Of a stretch of 45,000 bases of DNA, positions 34,980-45,000 are shown piece after piece; position 1 is the stretch's first letter, and each line of letters opens with the position of its first letter. The position numbers and the translations under genes were made by a program. Under the pieces are notes generated by a model. It searched no databases, was not told the DNA's origin, and saw nothing but the letters and a program-made list of their open reading frames with translations. The stretch is from positions 100,001 through 145,000 of the forward strand of contig CAUYUJ010016884.1 in the NCBI GenBank assembly GCA_963575745.1, in the 5' to 3' direction. The DNA is from Prorocentrum cordatum. Lineage: Eukaryota > Sar > Dinophyceae > Prorocentrales > Prorocentraceae.

Positions 34980-35420
34980 GCGCGTCGCCAAAGCAGGGAG
35001 AGGAGGAGCAACCGAGGACGAGGAGGAGGAGAAGCAGCAGGAGCAGCAGGAGCGGGCGAAAGGGAGGAAGAGCGGGCGAGGGCGAGGATGCGGAGGAGGA
35101 GGAGGAGGAGGAGGAGGAGGAAAACGACGACGAGGAGGAACAGGGTTAGGAGGAGCAGACGAGGGCGAGGAGGAGGAGGAGGAGGAGGAGGACGAGGACG
35201 AGGACGAGGAGTCCCCTCCATTCGAAGCCCCGAAGCTGCGGATGGTCCTGCGGCCGAATTGGGAGGAGGAGGAGGAGGAGGAGGAGAACGAGGAGGAGAA
35301 CGAGGAGGAGGAGAAGAGCGAGGGGAGGAGGAGGAGGAGGAGGAGGAGGAGGAGGAGGAAGAGGAGGAGGAGGAGGAGGAGGAGGAGGAGGAGGAGGAGG
35401 AGGAGGAGGGGGAGGAGGAG
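34980..35420. repeat. (GGA/GAG)n polypurine tract
   Basis: Long AGG/GAG runs (best at 35087-35130 and 35330-35410) with brief interruptions. Only poly-Glu or poly-Arg frames. Confidence 0.9.
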
Positions 35421-36304
35421 TAGGAGAAGGAGGATTTGTTTTACCGCTGCGCTGGTCTCCGCGATGTCTCGCGGTGTGCCTGTCCTCTGGGGGCAAGGCG
35501 GAGGAGGAGGAGGAGCACGAGCAGGGGGAGGAGGAGCAGGATCGATCGATACCTCTGGGAGCAACGGGTGAATCAATAGACATAGACTTGCTCTAGGACC
35601 GACCTAACGGCCGCGCTTTCGGGCCTCCAGCCCGCCCACAACCTACAGGGCTTAAAGAACCCTGGGTTACGACACTACACAGGAAACCCCAGGAGACGGG
35701 CCGCCGAGCCAGAGAGGCTCAAACCGAAACCAGAGTCATGGAACGAACGAACGATCCGAGCGCGTTTCGAAGGCCCAGGGGGAGAGGAGGATTCAGGAGG
35801 AGGGGAGAGAGACGACGACTAGGGCGCGGCACACCTCGGGGCGTCCTGGCTTCACGCCGCGTACACCCCGTACTCGTACCAGTGGAAGTTGGGTAGGTAC
35901 CTTCAGTCCCAGACTTCGTAGAGGTTGAAGGTCCGCTCGGCCACGACGGGGATGCTGTGGCAGCCGACAAAACTGAGTACATGCCAGAAGCAGGAGGAAC
36001 TCCACCAACATCATAGACTTGACGAGTCACACCCAGAGGACCCACTGCATCAGCACAACTGGCAGCCCCACCAACCAGTTCACGCAACCCAGAATCTCCA
36101 GTTGCAGGCTCCCGCATATCATCGTATGATACCGCCACACAATCATTCGACACCGCTGTCAAGAGTCGTCCTCCTCCAGGCAGCTCTGCAGTACCCTCTC
36201 CAGGTGGTTCATCGGCGCGACTCCTATCTTGCGCACCGCCCCCAGCTGCACTAAGCAGTCGGCGAGCACATTTAGTGATTCGTGTATCGTCATCGTCACC
36301 TTGG
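35421..36304. other. Unassigned region, no gene seen
   Basis: Lower-complexity constraint than its flanks but no recognisable protein. Reverse frame 35719-36162 and forward frame 35925-36254 overlap and are unsupported. The word TTAAAGAACCCTGGGTTACGA near 35650 resembles GTAAAGAACCGCCCACACCC...TGGTTTACGAGG near 37873. Confidence 0.4.
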
Positions 36305-36975
36305 CAGGAGGAGCAGGAGGAGGAGGAGGAGGAGGAGGAGGACGACGACGGCAGCGGCGGCGACGAGTAAAAGAGTCGAGGATGGAGGAGGCGGAGAAGA
36401 CGAGGGGATAGACGACGACCAGGCGGATGCAGAGGGACATGTTAGGGGGAGGAGGAGCAGTTGGAAGACGAAGCAGGGGAGGGGAGGAGAGGAGGAGGTC
36501 GACGAGGAGGAGGGGACGGAGCTAGAGGAGGAGCAGGAGGAGGAGGAGGACAAGGAGGAGGAGGAAGAGGGTGATGGGAAGGTGGAGCAGGAGGGAAGAG
36601 GGTGAGGAAGAACAGCAGGAGGACGAGGAGGATAGAGGAGCACCAAGAGGACGAGCAGGACGAGCAGCGACAGCAGGAAGGGGATAGAGGAGGATGGAGT
36701 AGGGCGGAGGAAGGGGGCCTAGAGGAGGAGGAGGAGGAAGAGGAGGATGAGGAGGAGGAGGAGGACGGCCACGACGAAGACGACGAGAGATGCAGGAGAA
36801 GGAAGGTACAAGTGGAGGAGAGAGGAAGGAAGGGATGATTGGAGGAATGGAGGAGCACGAGGAGGAGGAGCAGCAGGAGCAGGAGCAGGAGGAGGAGCAG
36901 GAGCACGAGCAGGAGAAGGAGCAGGAGCAGGAAGAAGTGGAGGGGAGAGGGGGGGACGCGGAGGAGGAGGGTGAA
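36305..36975. repeat. GA-rich polypurine region with (GGA)n runs
   Basis: AGG/GAG/GCAGGA triplets dominate for about 670 bases. Frames read poly-Glu (forward) or poly-Ser/Leu (reverse). Not coding. Confidence 0.9.
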
Positions 36976-37948
36976 AAGGAGGGGGGTAGGCGGACCGCCC
37001 GACCGCCGTCCCCCCTCCTCATGCTCTCCTCCGCCTCTTCCTCATCTCCACAATCTCACCTTTCCCACCGTTTTCCCATTCCCCCTTTCGTTGTGCTGGC
37101 GTTGGTGGAGCGCGCTGTGGCGCGCAGGACTGCGCCCCGCCATCCCCATCCCGCTGGGCTGACAGACGTGAAGCAGTTTGGCGTGTGTGCCTTCGCGCGG
37201 GTTTCCGCTGCACCCTGGCTTTACAGCGCCTCATTTTTTCCACCACCAATCTGCATGGCCGTGGCTGGATTGATTCATCATGGGGCATTCGACTAAGTTC
37301 GTTCGCAATGGGCACCTCCACCTGCCGACCGCGCCTGAGGCTACTCTGCGCCGCCGACTTTAAAACAACGTACCCCCGCGCTGAATCTAAGAAACCATCA
37401 GATTTCCCCCCGTCTCACTCATTCTCCCGCCCATCGCTCACACAATCACCCGTTGTACGACGAAGGGGCCAGACAGGGAGCACAGGAGCGGCGGCGAGCG
37501 GGCCGGCACGAAGGGAGCGCCTTGCCGAGGCGGAGTTTGGTTTCTTCGCCTTCGTCTGGGCGACGATCATTGTGATGATGATCGGCAACATCTTGCTCAT
37601 GCTGCACCGACGGCCATTCCCCTGGTTTCTTACGAGGGAAATCATTGAGGCTTTGTGCGGCACACAAAACTTGCATTACCCACTCCACACGTCATCTCCG
37701 TAAGCTACAGGTCAACGTTCGCGCGGCGGTGCTCCGGCGTCAGTCCGTCGTGAATCCGACGCAATTCCGACGCAATCCGACGTGAACCCGATGCACACTT
37801 TTCGTGGATCCGACGCAAATCGGGTCTCAAGTTGCCGCACGAGGCCTCCAGGAGTTTCTTCGTTCAAGGGCGTAAAGAACCGCCCACACCCTGGTTTACG
37901 AGGCGCTGTGCGCTGAACCTCCTGTGGGCTGACAGGGTAGGGTAAACC
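36976..37948. other. Unassigned region, no gene seen
   Basis: No recognisable gene. At 37738-37815 the words CCGACGCAAT, CCGACGCAATTCCGACG and CCGACGTGAACCCGA make a short degenerate tandem with a period near 11-14. Confidence 0.4.
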
Positions 37949-38959
37949 CTACATAGCGCGCGTGTCGCGCGGCGTCCTGGCGGCTCTCTGGCCTGTGGGA
38001 GTTCCCAGGACGTTTACAGACCACGCACTTGTAACCGAGGGTAGGGGCGGTTTTGCATCCCTCAGTTCGTAGCATTTCCACACGATCCATGGGAAGGTGG
38101 TGCAGCCGAGACGTTGAGATAAGGACCGCTTTGCGCTCAGGACGGGCTCTCGGGTGTTCGGGCCGTTCCTCGGACCTTGGGTCGGGGAACCTGTGTGCGC
38201 GGCCGAGGCTAGACGTGGCCAGAGCAGACGCCATCCGTTCCCTGTCTGGCGCCCCCCCTGTGGTAGCACGATGGTTGTAGAAGAGAGGGAGATTAGGAGA
38301 AGGATGCTCTTATTGAAGTCAGGGGCAGATTCCTGTAGCCGATGAGCCCCGTCCTCCCCGCAGATGTCTCCGAATGTCTCGCAAAGTACGCCCGTGGCCA
38401 GGCGTTCCACCCGCTGCCAAGCGAGGAAAGGCAGGCCGTCCGGCCCCGGCGAAGAACGCTTCGAGTTGCGAGTGGCGAGTCTGATGTGCCTCGGCCGCAC
38501 CCTGAAGCCTTGAGGCGAGAACGGCGCGAGGTGCGACAGCGGGCGCGAATCGGCATCTTCCTCCAGCCATGCTGCCAACTTCTCCTCGTCGATGCCCCGC
38601 GCCCAGAATACCCCAGCCCAGTGCTGGCGAAGAGCGTCGGCCATGCCCTCGGGCGTCGTGTGGAGCTCGCCCCGCCCGTCTTGCACCGCGTGGACCGTGG
38701 CGAACCGCCCTGGCCGAAGACCGAAAATGAGCCTGTTGTTGCGGGCCCTTGCTTTCGCGGACTGGCAAGGGTCGGAGCCGTGAAGGGCCTGATGGGACTT
38801 GCCCCGCTCGTCCAAAGCGTGGGAACGGGCCAACTCGAGAGCGTGCTCTCGCACCCGCTGCAGCTTGCTCGACACGTTCCCTGTGAAGTCATACGGGTTG
38901 TCCAGCAGTTCCCGCAAGAGAGTGAGAGAGAGAGGGGAGCCGCCCGGCGGGGGGGGCAA
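37949..38959 (-). pseudogene. Truncated LINE Pol fragment (linker and start of RT)
   Basis: Minus-strand frame of 336 codons. Residues about 65-175 show the linker before RT of dinoflagellate-type LINE pol: KARARNNRLIFGLRPGRFAT, then TTPEGMADALRQHWAGVF. About residues 180-192 give SSPGPDGLPFLAW, the SPGPDG motif that opens the RT domain. After about residue 225 the protein loses RT motifs A to C and becomes unrecognisable, so the fragment is truncated or rearranged. It is not closely similar to the LINE at 3566, which has TGLGCDAIHPRHM here, so it is a second LINE family. A Cys pair (YKCVVCKRPG) in another frame at about 38010 may be debris of the same element. Confidence 0.65.
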
Positions 38960-38961
38960 AG

Positions 38962-38995
38962 CTACCCACCTCCAACCCTGGTTTGAGGTGTGTAG
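38962..38995. other. Short imperfect hairpin
   Basis: CTACCCACCTCCAA can pair with TTTGAGGTGTGTAG (12 of 14 positions) around CCCTGG. No gene or terminator context is known for it. Confidence 0.45.
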
Positions 38996-38999
38996 GTGG

Positions 39000-39342
39000 G
39001 CCTTGCTTGCAGGGGTGCCCCTCCGCCGAAAAAGTCAGAGGTTGAAGGACTGGGCCGAAAGGTTAACCTTCGTCGCGAAAGCTTTTTCGAGACGCCCATC
39101 TTGAAATCAGGCGGCTCGTTAAAGCGAACCGCCAAAACATTGCAGACCACGGAAACGAGACCCCCCCCCACCCCGACACAAGGGGCGTCTCAAAGATTTC
39201 GAGACGCCGTCATACAATCCGACCAGGTTTTCGAGGCACTCCCCCCACGCGATGATGGGATTACGACGATGTTAACGACAATGGTAATGATAACGATCGT
39301 GACCGTCATGGCCGCGGCTGGCTACGGGCAGGGGGGCGGAAT
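39000..39342. other. Unassigned sequence before satellite B
   Basis: No gene. Contains GAAAGCTTTTTCGAGACGCC and a second CGAGACGCC word near 39200, and a short alternating ATG/ACG stretch at 39250-39310. Confidence 0.4.
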
Positions 39343-41187
39343 AACAATTAGCCTGACGAAGGACCCAACCATGTGCAGTTGCGAGTACCGCATTGTGGGT
39401 ACCGGTTTCGGTGAAGCTCCTATGGGGCCACGGAAGTTGTGATGGGTGCGCCGAAATTGGTGGCGCGGACGCATGTGGACACCGCCATTGGGGCCTTCGG
39501 TGATCTCCCTATGTGGCAACGATACGCTGCCCTGGGCGAGGGAGACGCACGCGAACTGCGCCAGTGGGACCTTCGCTGCAGCTCCTTATGGGGCCACGAA
39601 GCGCTGTCATGGGTGGGGGAGACGCATGCGAACTGCGCCTCTGGCGCCTTCCGAGCTCCCTATGCGGCCACGAAACGCTGTCCTGGGCGGGGGAGACGCA
39701 TGCGAACACCCCGATTGAGGCCTTCGGTAGAGCTCCCTATGGGGCTACGAAGCGCTGTCCTGGGTAGGGGAGACGCATGCGAACACCCCCATTGGGGCCT
39801 TCGGTGGAGCTTCTTATGGGGCTACGAAACGCTGCCCTGTGTGGGGGAACCGCATGCGGGCACCCCCACTGGGGCCTTCGGTGGGGCTCCCTATGGGGCT
39901 ACGAAACGCTGCCCTGGGTGGGGGAACCGCATGCCGGCACCCCCACTGGGGCCTTCGGTGGGCCACGAAGCGCTGCCCTGGGTGGGGGAACCGCATGCGG
40001 GCACCCCCACTGGGGCCTTCGGTGGAGTTCCCTATGGGGCCACGAAGCGTTGCCCTGGGTGGGGAAACTGCATGCAGGCACCCCCACTGGGGCCTTCGGT
40101 GGAGCTCCCTATGGGGCCGACGCTGCCCTGGGTGGGGGGACCGCATGCGGGCACCCCCACTGAAGCTTTCGGTGGTGTTCCCTATGGGTCAACGGAACGT
40201 TGCCATGGGTGGGGGAACCGCATGCGGGCACCCCCATTGGGGCCTTCGGTGGAGCTCCCTATGGGGCCACGAAACGCTGCCCTGGGTGGGGGAACCGCAC
40301 GCGGGCACCCCCACTGGACCCTTCGGTGGTGCTCCCTATGGGGCAACGAAACGTTGCCATGGGTGGGGGAACCGCATGCGGGCACCCCCACTGGGGCCTT
40401 CGGTGGAGCTCCCTATGGGGCCACGAAACGCTGCCCTGGGCTGTGGAACAGCATGCGGTCACCCCCACTGGGGCCTTCGGTGGAGCTCCCTATGGGGCCA
40501 CGAAGCGCGACCCTGGGTGGGGGAACCGCATGCGGGCACCCCCACTGGGACCTTCGGTGGAGCTCCCTATGGGGCCACGAAGCGCTGCCTGGGTGGGGGA
40601 ACCGCATGCGGGCACCCCACTGGGGCCTTCGGTGGAGCTCCGTATGGGGCTACGAAACGCTGCCCTGGGTGCATGGGGCAGCACACGCGGGCACCCCCAC
40701 TGGGGCCTTCGGTGGAGCTCCTTATGGGGCCACGAAGCGCGGCACCCCCACTGGGGCCCTCGGTGGAGCTCCCTATGGAGCTACGAAGCGTTGCTTTGGG
40801 TGGGGGAACCGCATGCGGGCACCCCCACTGGACCCTTCGGTTGAGCTCCCTATGGGGCCACGAAACGCTGCCCTGGGCGAGGGAGACACACGCGGGCACC
40901 CCCACTGGGGCCTTCGGTGGAGCTCCCTATGATTCTACGAAACGCTGCCCTGGGTGAGGGAACCGCATGCGGGCACCCCCACTGGGGCCTTCGGTGGAGC
41001 TCCCTATGGGGCTACGAAACGTTGCCCTGGGTGGGGGAACTGTATGCGGGCACCCCCACTGGGGGCATTCGGTGGAGCTCCCTATGGGGCTACGAAACGC
41101 TGCCCTGGGTTGGGGAAACTCATGCGGGCACCCCCACTGGCCTTTGGTGGAGCTCCCTATGGGGCTACGAAACGCTGCCCTGGGTAG
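39343..41187 (+). repeat. 77-bp satellite B, about 22 units
   Basis: The core unit contains GGGGGAACCGCATGCGGGCA, CCCCCACTGGGGCCTTCGGT, GGAGCTCCCTATGGGGC and CACGAAACGCTGCCCTGGGT, 77 bp in all. The first few units (39343-39770) are more diverged. CCGCATGCGG is a perfect palindrome at the core. Because 77 is not a multiple of three, each forward frame passes through all three readings, and all three stay open for long distances (one for 497 codons). It shares no sequence with satellite A despite the equal period. Confidence 0.92.
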
Positions 41188-41611
41188 GTGAAACGCAGGG
41201 AAGAGGGGGAGGAGGGAGGAGCGGGAGGAGGAGTGGGAAATGGGAGGAGGGGGAGGAGGAGGATGGAAGGAGGTGGGACGCGGGGCGCTGTCTCTTCAAA
41301 ACGAGGACCCAACACCACAGGATGGTTGGGAAACACGCTGGAGCGCAAGACGAACGAATTCCATCATAGCAGCGCGCCTAAATCAGGTTGGCGCAAACGG
41401 ATGTTAATAACAGGAGCAGCCGCTCTATCCAAGCCCACTCCTTTTCGCATCTTGAGAGATGTCCTTGTGGTCATCCTTTGAGGTGCGAAAAGGGCCCTCT
41501 CATCAAGCGCGCGCGACGGGCCGTGGGTGGGCCGCGGGGCAAGTTGTGTCGCGGGTGGGTCGCGGAGTGGGTCGCGGGGGGCGGGGGGCGGGGAAGGGGG
41601 GCGACAACGAC
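41188..41611. other. Purine-rich stretch and inverted dispersed repeat, no gene seen
   Basis: GGGAGGA-rich sequence (41195-41275) is followed by a block at 41277-41340 that is the reverse complement of 34046-34115. Then comes GC-rich sequence with GGGTGGGTCGCGG words near 41525-41590. Confidence 0.5.
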
Positions 41612-41979
41612 AACAATTAGCCTGACGAAGGGCCCAACCATGTGCAGTTGCGGGTACCGCATTGTGGGTACCGGTTTCGGTGAAGCTCCTATGGGGCCAC
41701 GAAAGTTGTTATGGGTGCGCCGAAATGGCGCGGACGCATGTGGACACTGCCACGGTGGCCTTCGGTGTAGCTCCCTATGGGGCCACGAAACGTTGCCCTG
41801 GGCGAGGGAGACGCATGCGAACTGCGCCACTGGGGCCTTCGCTGGAGCTCCTGATGGGGCCACGAAGCGCTGTCATGGGCGGGGGAGACGCATGCGAACT
41901 GCGCCTCTGGCGCCTTCGGTGGCGCTCCCTATGGGGCCACGAAACGCTGCCCTGGGTGGGGGAACCGCATGTGGGCACC
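41612..41979 (+). repeat. Satellite B, second short copy (left edge plus about 4 units)
   Basis: It begins AACAATTAGCCTGACGAAGG exactly as the first array does at 39343 and follows it nearly base for base through the diverged edge units. It then breaks off at 41979 after one core-like unit. It is thus a duplicate of the array's left edge, displaced by about 2.27 kb. Confidence 0.88.
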
Positions 41980-42167
41980 GTCGCGCAATCGTTCCCCTCT
42001 GGAAAAATCGTCTCGGGGATTATTTCTTTGCGCGCGAGTTGTTGGTTGAACAGCGCGAGTTGTTTGTCCGCCACAGCCCCTAGTGAAGAGATTGGCGTCA
42101 GCTGTGGAAGCATGCATGTTCTACCTCCGAAAAAAAGAGGGAGAATAGGGGAACGAAGAATGACATA
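41980..42167. other. Unassigned spacer
   Basis: Between satellite B and the fold-back element. No motif recognised. Confidence 0.4.
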
Positions 42168-42321
42168 AACATAAAAACTCGGAGGTCCGCGCGGATTTCG
42201 CGGATCCGCGTTGGACACCCCGGCGGCGCCTCCGGCGCCGCCCCTGGCGCGTTCCGCGCGCCATGGAGGGGGGTCCAGCGCCGATGCGAGAAATCCGCGC
42301 GGACCTCCGAGTTGTTATGTT
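42168..42321. mobile_element. Fold-back / MITE-like element with long terminal inverted repeats
   Basis: The left arm AACATAAAAACTCGGAGGTC and the right arm (reverse complement AACATAACAACTCGGAGGTC) pair over about 55 bp, including GTCCGCGCGGATTTC on the left and GAAATCCGCGCGGAC on the right. The centre is GC-rich, with GGCGCC dyads. No coding content. The length and structure suit a fold-back DNA element; target duplication was not found. Confidence 0.65.
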
Positions 42322-42666
42322 CTGGGTGATGTTTCTTTCCCCAGAGAGATGGGGCGAGAAGAGCAGACCAGGCGCGATGCAGAGCTGAAGTTAGCGGGCG
42401 CAGAACGGCATAAAATAAATGTTCCAGCCGCCCGGGGGCCAGGCGTCTACGACGGCGGAAGAGTTTGTGTTGTGCCGCTCTTCGCCCCCTGACGCAGGGG
42501 GGCCCAGAGGCGAGGGCACGCGAGGCCCCCGCGTCGACGGTGCTGACGCTTCTCTGCGCGGGCCTGCGTGCTCTTCTCCTGGCGGGTGGACCTCCGCACA
42601 GGCACAGGCGGCGCCACGGCTCGAGGTCGGCAGGCGCCCCCTCCGCCTGGGTCGGTCTGGTCAATC
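42322..42666. other. Unassigned region, no gene seen
   Basis: GC-rich, with short frames only. Confidence 0.4.
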
Positions 42667-42950
42667 TCCCCCTCCTCCTCCTCCTCCTCCTCCTCCTCCT
42701 CCGCCTCCTCCTCCTCCTCCTCTCCTCCTCCTCCCTCCTCCTCCTCCTCCTCCTCCTCCTCCTCCTCCTCCTCCTCCTCCTCCTCCTCCCTCCTCCTCCT
42801 CCTCCTCCTCCTCCTCCTCCTCCTCCTCCTCCTCCTCCTCCTCCTCCTCCTCTCCCTCGCCCTCCCCCTCCTCCTCCCCCTCCTTTTCCCCCTCATCCTG
42901 ATCCTCCTCCTCCCTCTCCTCCCTCTCCTCCCTCTCCTCCTCGTTTGGAC
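42667..42950. repeat. (CTC/TCC)n microsatellite
   Basis: About 190 bases of almost pure CTC followed by CCCTCCTCC variants. Poly-Leu/Ser/Pro frames are artefacts. Confidence 0.92.
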
Positions 42951-43059
42951 GGTCACTGAGGGTGATTCGCTACAGGGCAGGGTGGCTGTTCCGGGCACGA
43001 GCTCGACAGGCGACCGCCCATCGCAGGCGGGGTCGGAGGATCGCACCGCCCCGCCGACA

Positions 43060-43375
43060 GCGGTGCGGCTCGATGTGGGGACCGACGTTCTGAGAAATTC
43101 GGTAAATTTCCGATCGTTGTCTCGCTGAATGCCAACATTGTTTCGTTTTCGTTGTCGTTTGCACCCGTATCGTTTTAAACGTGTCGTTGCCAACGTTCGG
43201 ACTCGTCTTCGTTTGCGCCCGTTTCGTTTTAAAACGTTTCGTTGTAAGCGTTCGGAGTCGTTGTCTGTTTCGTTCTAAACGCCAGCGCGTTGGCAACGTC
43301 GTTGTGGTCGGTCCTTGAATTTCTCCTTGCTGGCGGCGCCGATGCATCGTCGATGCGGCGCGAGCCTCTGGCCTC
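43060..43375 (+). repeat. Dispersed dyad repeat, copy 3, with internal CGTTTTAAACG duplication
   Basis: GCGGTGCGGCTCGATGTGGG (43060) and CGCCGATGCATCGTCGATGC (43337) are the two ends seen together at 34238-34362. Between them lie two direct copies of about 55 bp (about 43155-43265) containing CGTTTGC-CCCGT, CGTTTTAAACG or CGTTTTAAAACG, and GCGTTCGGA-TCGT. Confidence 0.6.
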
Positions 43376-44400
43376 CCCTGGCCCCTCCCTGTCCTCTCCC
43401 CTGCTTGCCCACGACAGTCCAGAGGGTGAGCACGTGCGCAGCGTCCAGGGGAGGAGGGAGGGGAGGGAGCGAGGGAGGGAGGTCCCTCGTCCCCGTCCCC
43501 CCCCCTTCCCTCCCCTTCCCCCCCGTTGGCTCTTCCGTTTCCCTCCTCTCATCCCACCCCCCATTTCTCGTCTTTCTTTGTGTTCATGCTGGGCTGGTGA
43601 GGACGCGAGATCCAGAGAGTCCAATCTTCCTCACGCTTCTCACCTTCCTCCCTCCTCCTCCCCCGCACGAGTTTTCGACGGCTCTTGCATCCATGCTCTA
43701 CGCGAGGGCCACCAGCCACCCTCCAGTTGGAGGTCAGACCCCCCGAAGCCTGATCCTGACACCCTCCCACCACCACCACCACCTCCTCCTCCTTTCCCCC
43801 CGGCCCAGCCACCCCCCCGGCGCGCGGTTCTTTGTCGGCCCGCCCCAGTGTCCGAATAGGAGCCGCGGCGCCCCGCACTGCCACGCTGGCGAGCAGCCCG
43901 GCGTGGCGTGGGACGCCACTGCTTCCCGTCGGTGCTGCGCGTTTGCGCAGACGCCTTGCGCGCCGCCTGGCTGCTCCTGGTGGCCCCTCCCTCCACGCCG
44001 CCGCCCCCCCCTCCGAGGGCGCACAGGGCGGAGCTCGACGAGCCCCTCCTGAAGTCGAGCAGCAGGCTGAGGATCTGCTGCGGGACCCGCGAGGCGGCGC
44101 GGGCGGCGGGGACTCAGGGGCAGACGCCGCCTTGGACGCAGGGTTCGCATTATGATGTTCCAACTTAGTTTTGCCCCGAGCACCAGAAAGGATTCCGAGC
44201 ACAAAGAAAACACCGAAACTGGAGTGTTTTCGCGTGTCGGGCCCTGGGAGGCGATACTCGTCCGACATTGGTTCGATACTTCCCTACGTAGGCACTGCCT
44301 ATAGAAGGGTTCTTACCCTGTTCTCTTAAAGGGCCAGGCAGTGGAAAACGCCCCGGGCGGTTCCCCCTGCATCCGCCCCGTGGTTCCCCGAGTGACGTCC
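43376..44400. other. Unassigned region, no gene seen
   Basis: C/T-rich to about 43820, then GC-rich. Overlapping forward and reverse frames of up to 245 codons are Pro/Ser/Arg-rich and show no domain. The last 250 bases are less biased but have no long frame. Confidence 0.4.
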
Positions 44401-44402
44401 CC

Positions 44403-44815
44403 TTAGCTTAGCGTTGCTTATCTCACCTTAGCGTAGCCTAGCTTAACTTAGCTTAGCTAAACTTAGCTTAGATTAGCTTAGCTTAGCCTAGCCTAGCTTA
44501 GCTTAGCTTAGCTTAGCCTAGCCTAGCTTAGCTTAGCTCGGCTCGGCTCACTTTAGCTTAGCTTAGCTTGGCTTGGCTTGGCTTAGCTTAGCTTGGCTTA
44601 GCTTAGCTTAGCGTAGCCTAGCCTAGCTTAGCTTAGCTTGGCTTAGCTTAGCTTAGCGTAGCCTAGTCTAGCCTAGCTTAGCTTAGCTGTGTTTAGCTTA
44701 GCGCAGCGCAGCGCAGCATAGCGCAGCGCAGCATTAGCACAGCATAGCATAGCATAACATAGCACAGCATAACATAGCATAGCATAGCATAGCTCAGCAT
44801 AGCATAGCATAATCC
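44403..44815. repeat. (TTAGC)n then (ATAGC)n pentanucleotide array
   Basis: GCTTAGCTTAGCTTAGCCTAG words fill 44403-44695, turning through GCGCAGCGCAGC into GCATAGCATAGCATA at about 44700-44815. The period is 5 bases. It is not the TTTAGGG telomere repeat expected for this group. Confidence 0.92.
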
Positions 44816-45000
44816 TATGCCGCATAATAATCCCACATGGATAGTAAAGTTCGGGGTCGCGGGGGGACTATAAATGTTGCCCACCGGAGGCCAGCATAAA
44901 GAGATGATCAAGAGGAGCGACAGCCGAGGATATCTTGAGACATCCTTGGCTTTTGGTCCTCTGAGACATTCTCAACAATGGCTTGCCTCGCTTGAGACAT
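44816..45000. other. Unassigned sequence at window end
   Basis: Contains three copies of TGAGACAT (about 44936, 44962 and 44993) with a spacing near 28. No gene. Confidence 0.45.

Noticed and set aside
34387-35583. Leu/Ser/Pro- or Glu/Arg-rich proteins
   Set aside because: Composition follows the CTC and GGA tracts; no frame is preferred.
39439-40932. 497-codon forward frame as a gene
   Set aside because: It lies wholly in satellite B and all three frames are open, so it is a by-product of the repeat.
43290-44268. Overlapping 189-245 codon frames on both strands
   Set aside because: Pro/Ser/Arg-rich by base composition, no domain, and mutually overlapping.
44403-44815. Telomere
   Set aside because: The unit is TTAGC/ATAGC, not TTTAGGG, and sequence continues beyond it.

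Overview
The window reads as nuclear DNA of a dinoflagellate. The case rests on GC-rich sequence packed with simple repeats and satellites, retroelements of types that I associate with dinoflagellate genomes, and a stretch at 10993-11029 resembling tandem relics of the dinoflagellate spliced leader. The genus cannot be told from the sequence; a Prorocentrum-, Polarella- or Symbiodiniaceae-like genome would fit. I found no convincing host gene, tRNA or rRNA. Nearly everything recognisable is a retroelement or a repeat.

Layout. 1-3360: two MITE-like elements, a GAC run, a degenerate G/T-rich array and unassigned sequence. 3361-10990: a nearly complete non-LTR retrotransposon (LINE) with poly(A) tail, lying inside a TCC/CTC microsatellite. 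It has a zinc-ribbon/coiled-coil ORF1, a middle reading frame entered at a CTT-TGA-C stop, and an ORF2 with AP-type endonuclease, reverse transcriptase, RNase H and a C-terminal Cys-rich region, broken by one TAG. 10991-12535: a decayed ORF1-type retrocopy behind spliced-leader-like relics. 12536-16324: no gene seen, with dispersed repeats.

16556-29748: a satellite of 77-bp units split by two different tyrosine-recombinase (YR) retrotransposons lying head to tail. Each keeps the split direct repeats of PAT/Ngaro-type elements (A1-ORFs-B1-A2-B2), and the second carries one more A-B unit. Both encode a small Cys/Pro-rich protein with a hydrophobic segment, a Gag-like protein, and a Pol with RT, RNase H and YR. 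The second adds a cytosine-methyltransferase-like domain. Both RTs have Asp-Asn where Asp-Asp is expected. Element 1 is frameshifted; element 2 has one in-frame TAG and a damaged recombinase.

29749-45000: satellites and low-complexity DNA. These are a tandem repeat of 363-375 bp (with an inverted copy near 33.3 kb), long GAT, GGA and TCC tracts, a minus-strand LINE fragment (37949-38959), a second, unrelated 77-bp satellite (39343-41187) whose left edge recurs at 41612, a fold-back element (42168-42321) and a TTAGC/ATAGC array near the right end.

How the parts work together: the LINE would copy itself by target-primed reverse transcription. The YR elements would make a circular DNA that their recombinase inserts. 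All copies seen carry damage, so this looks like a graveyard of fairly recent insertions rather than a functional gene cluster.
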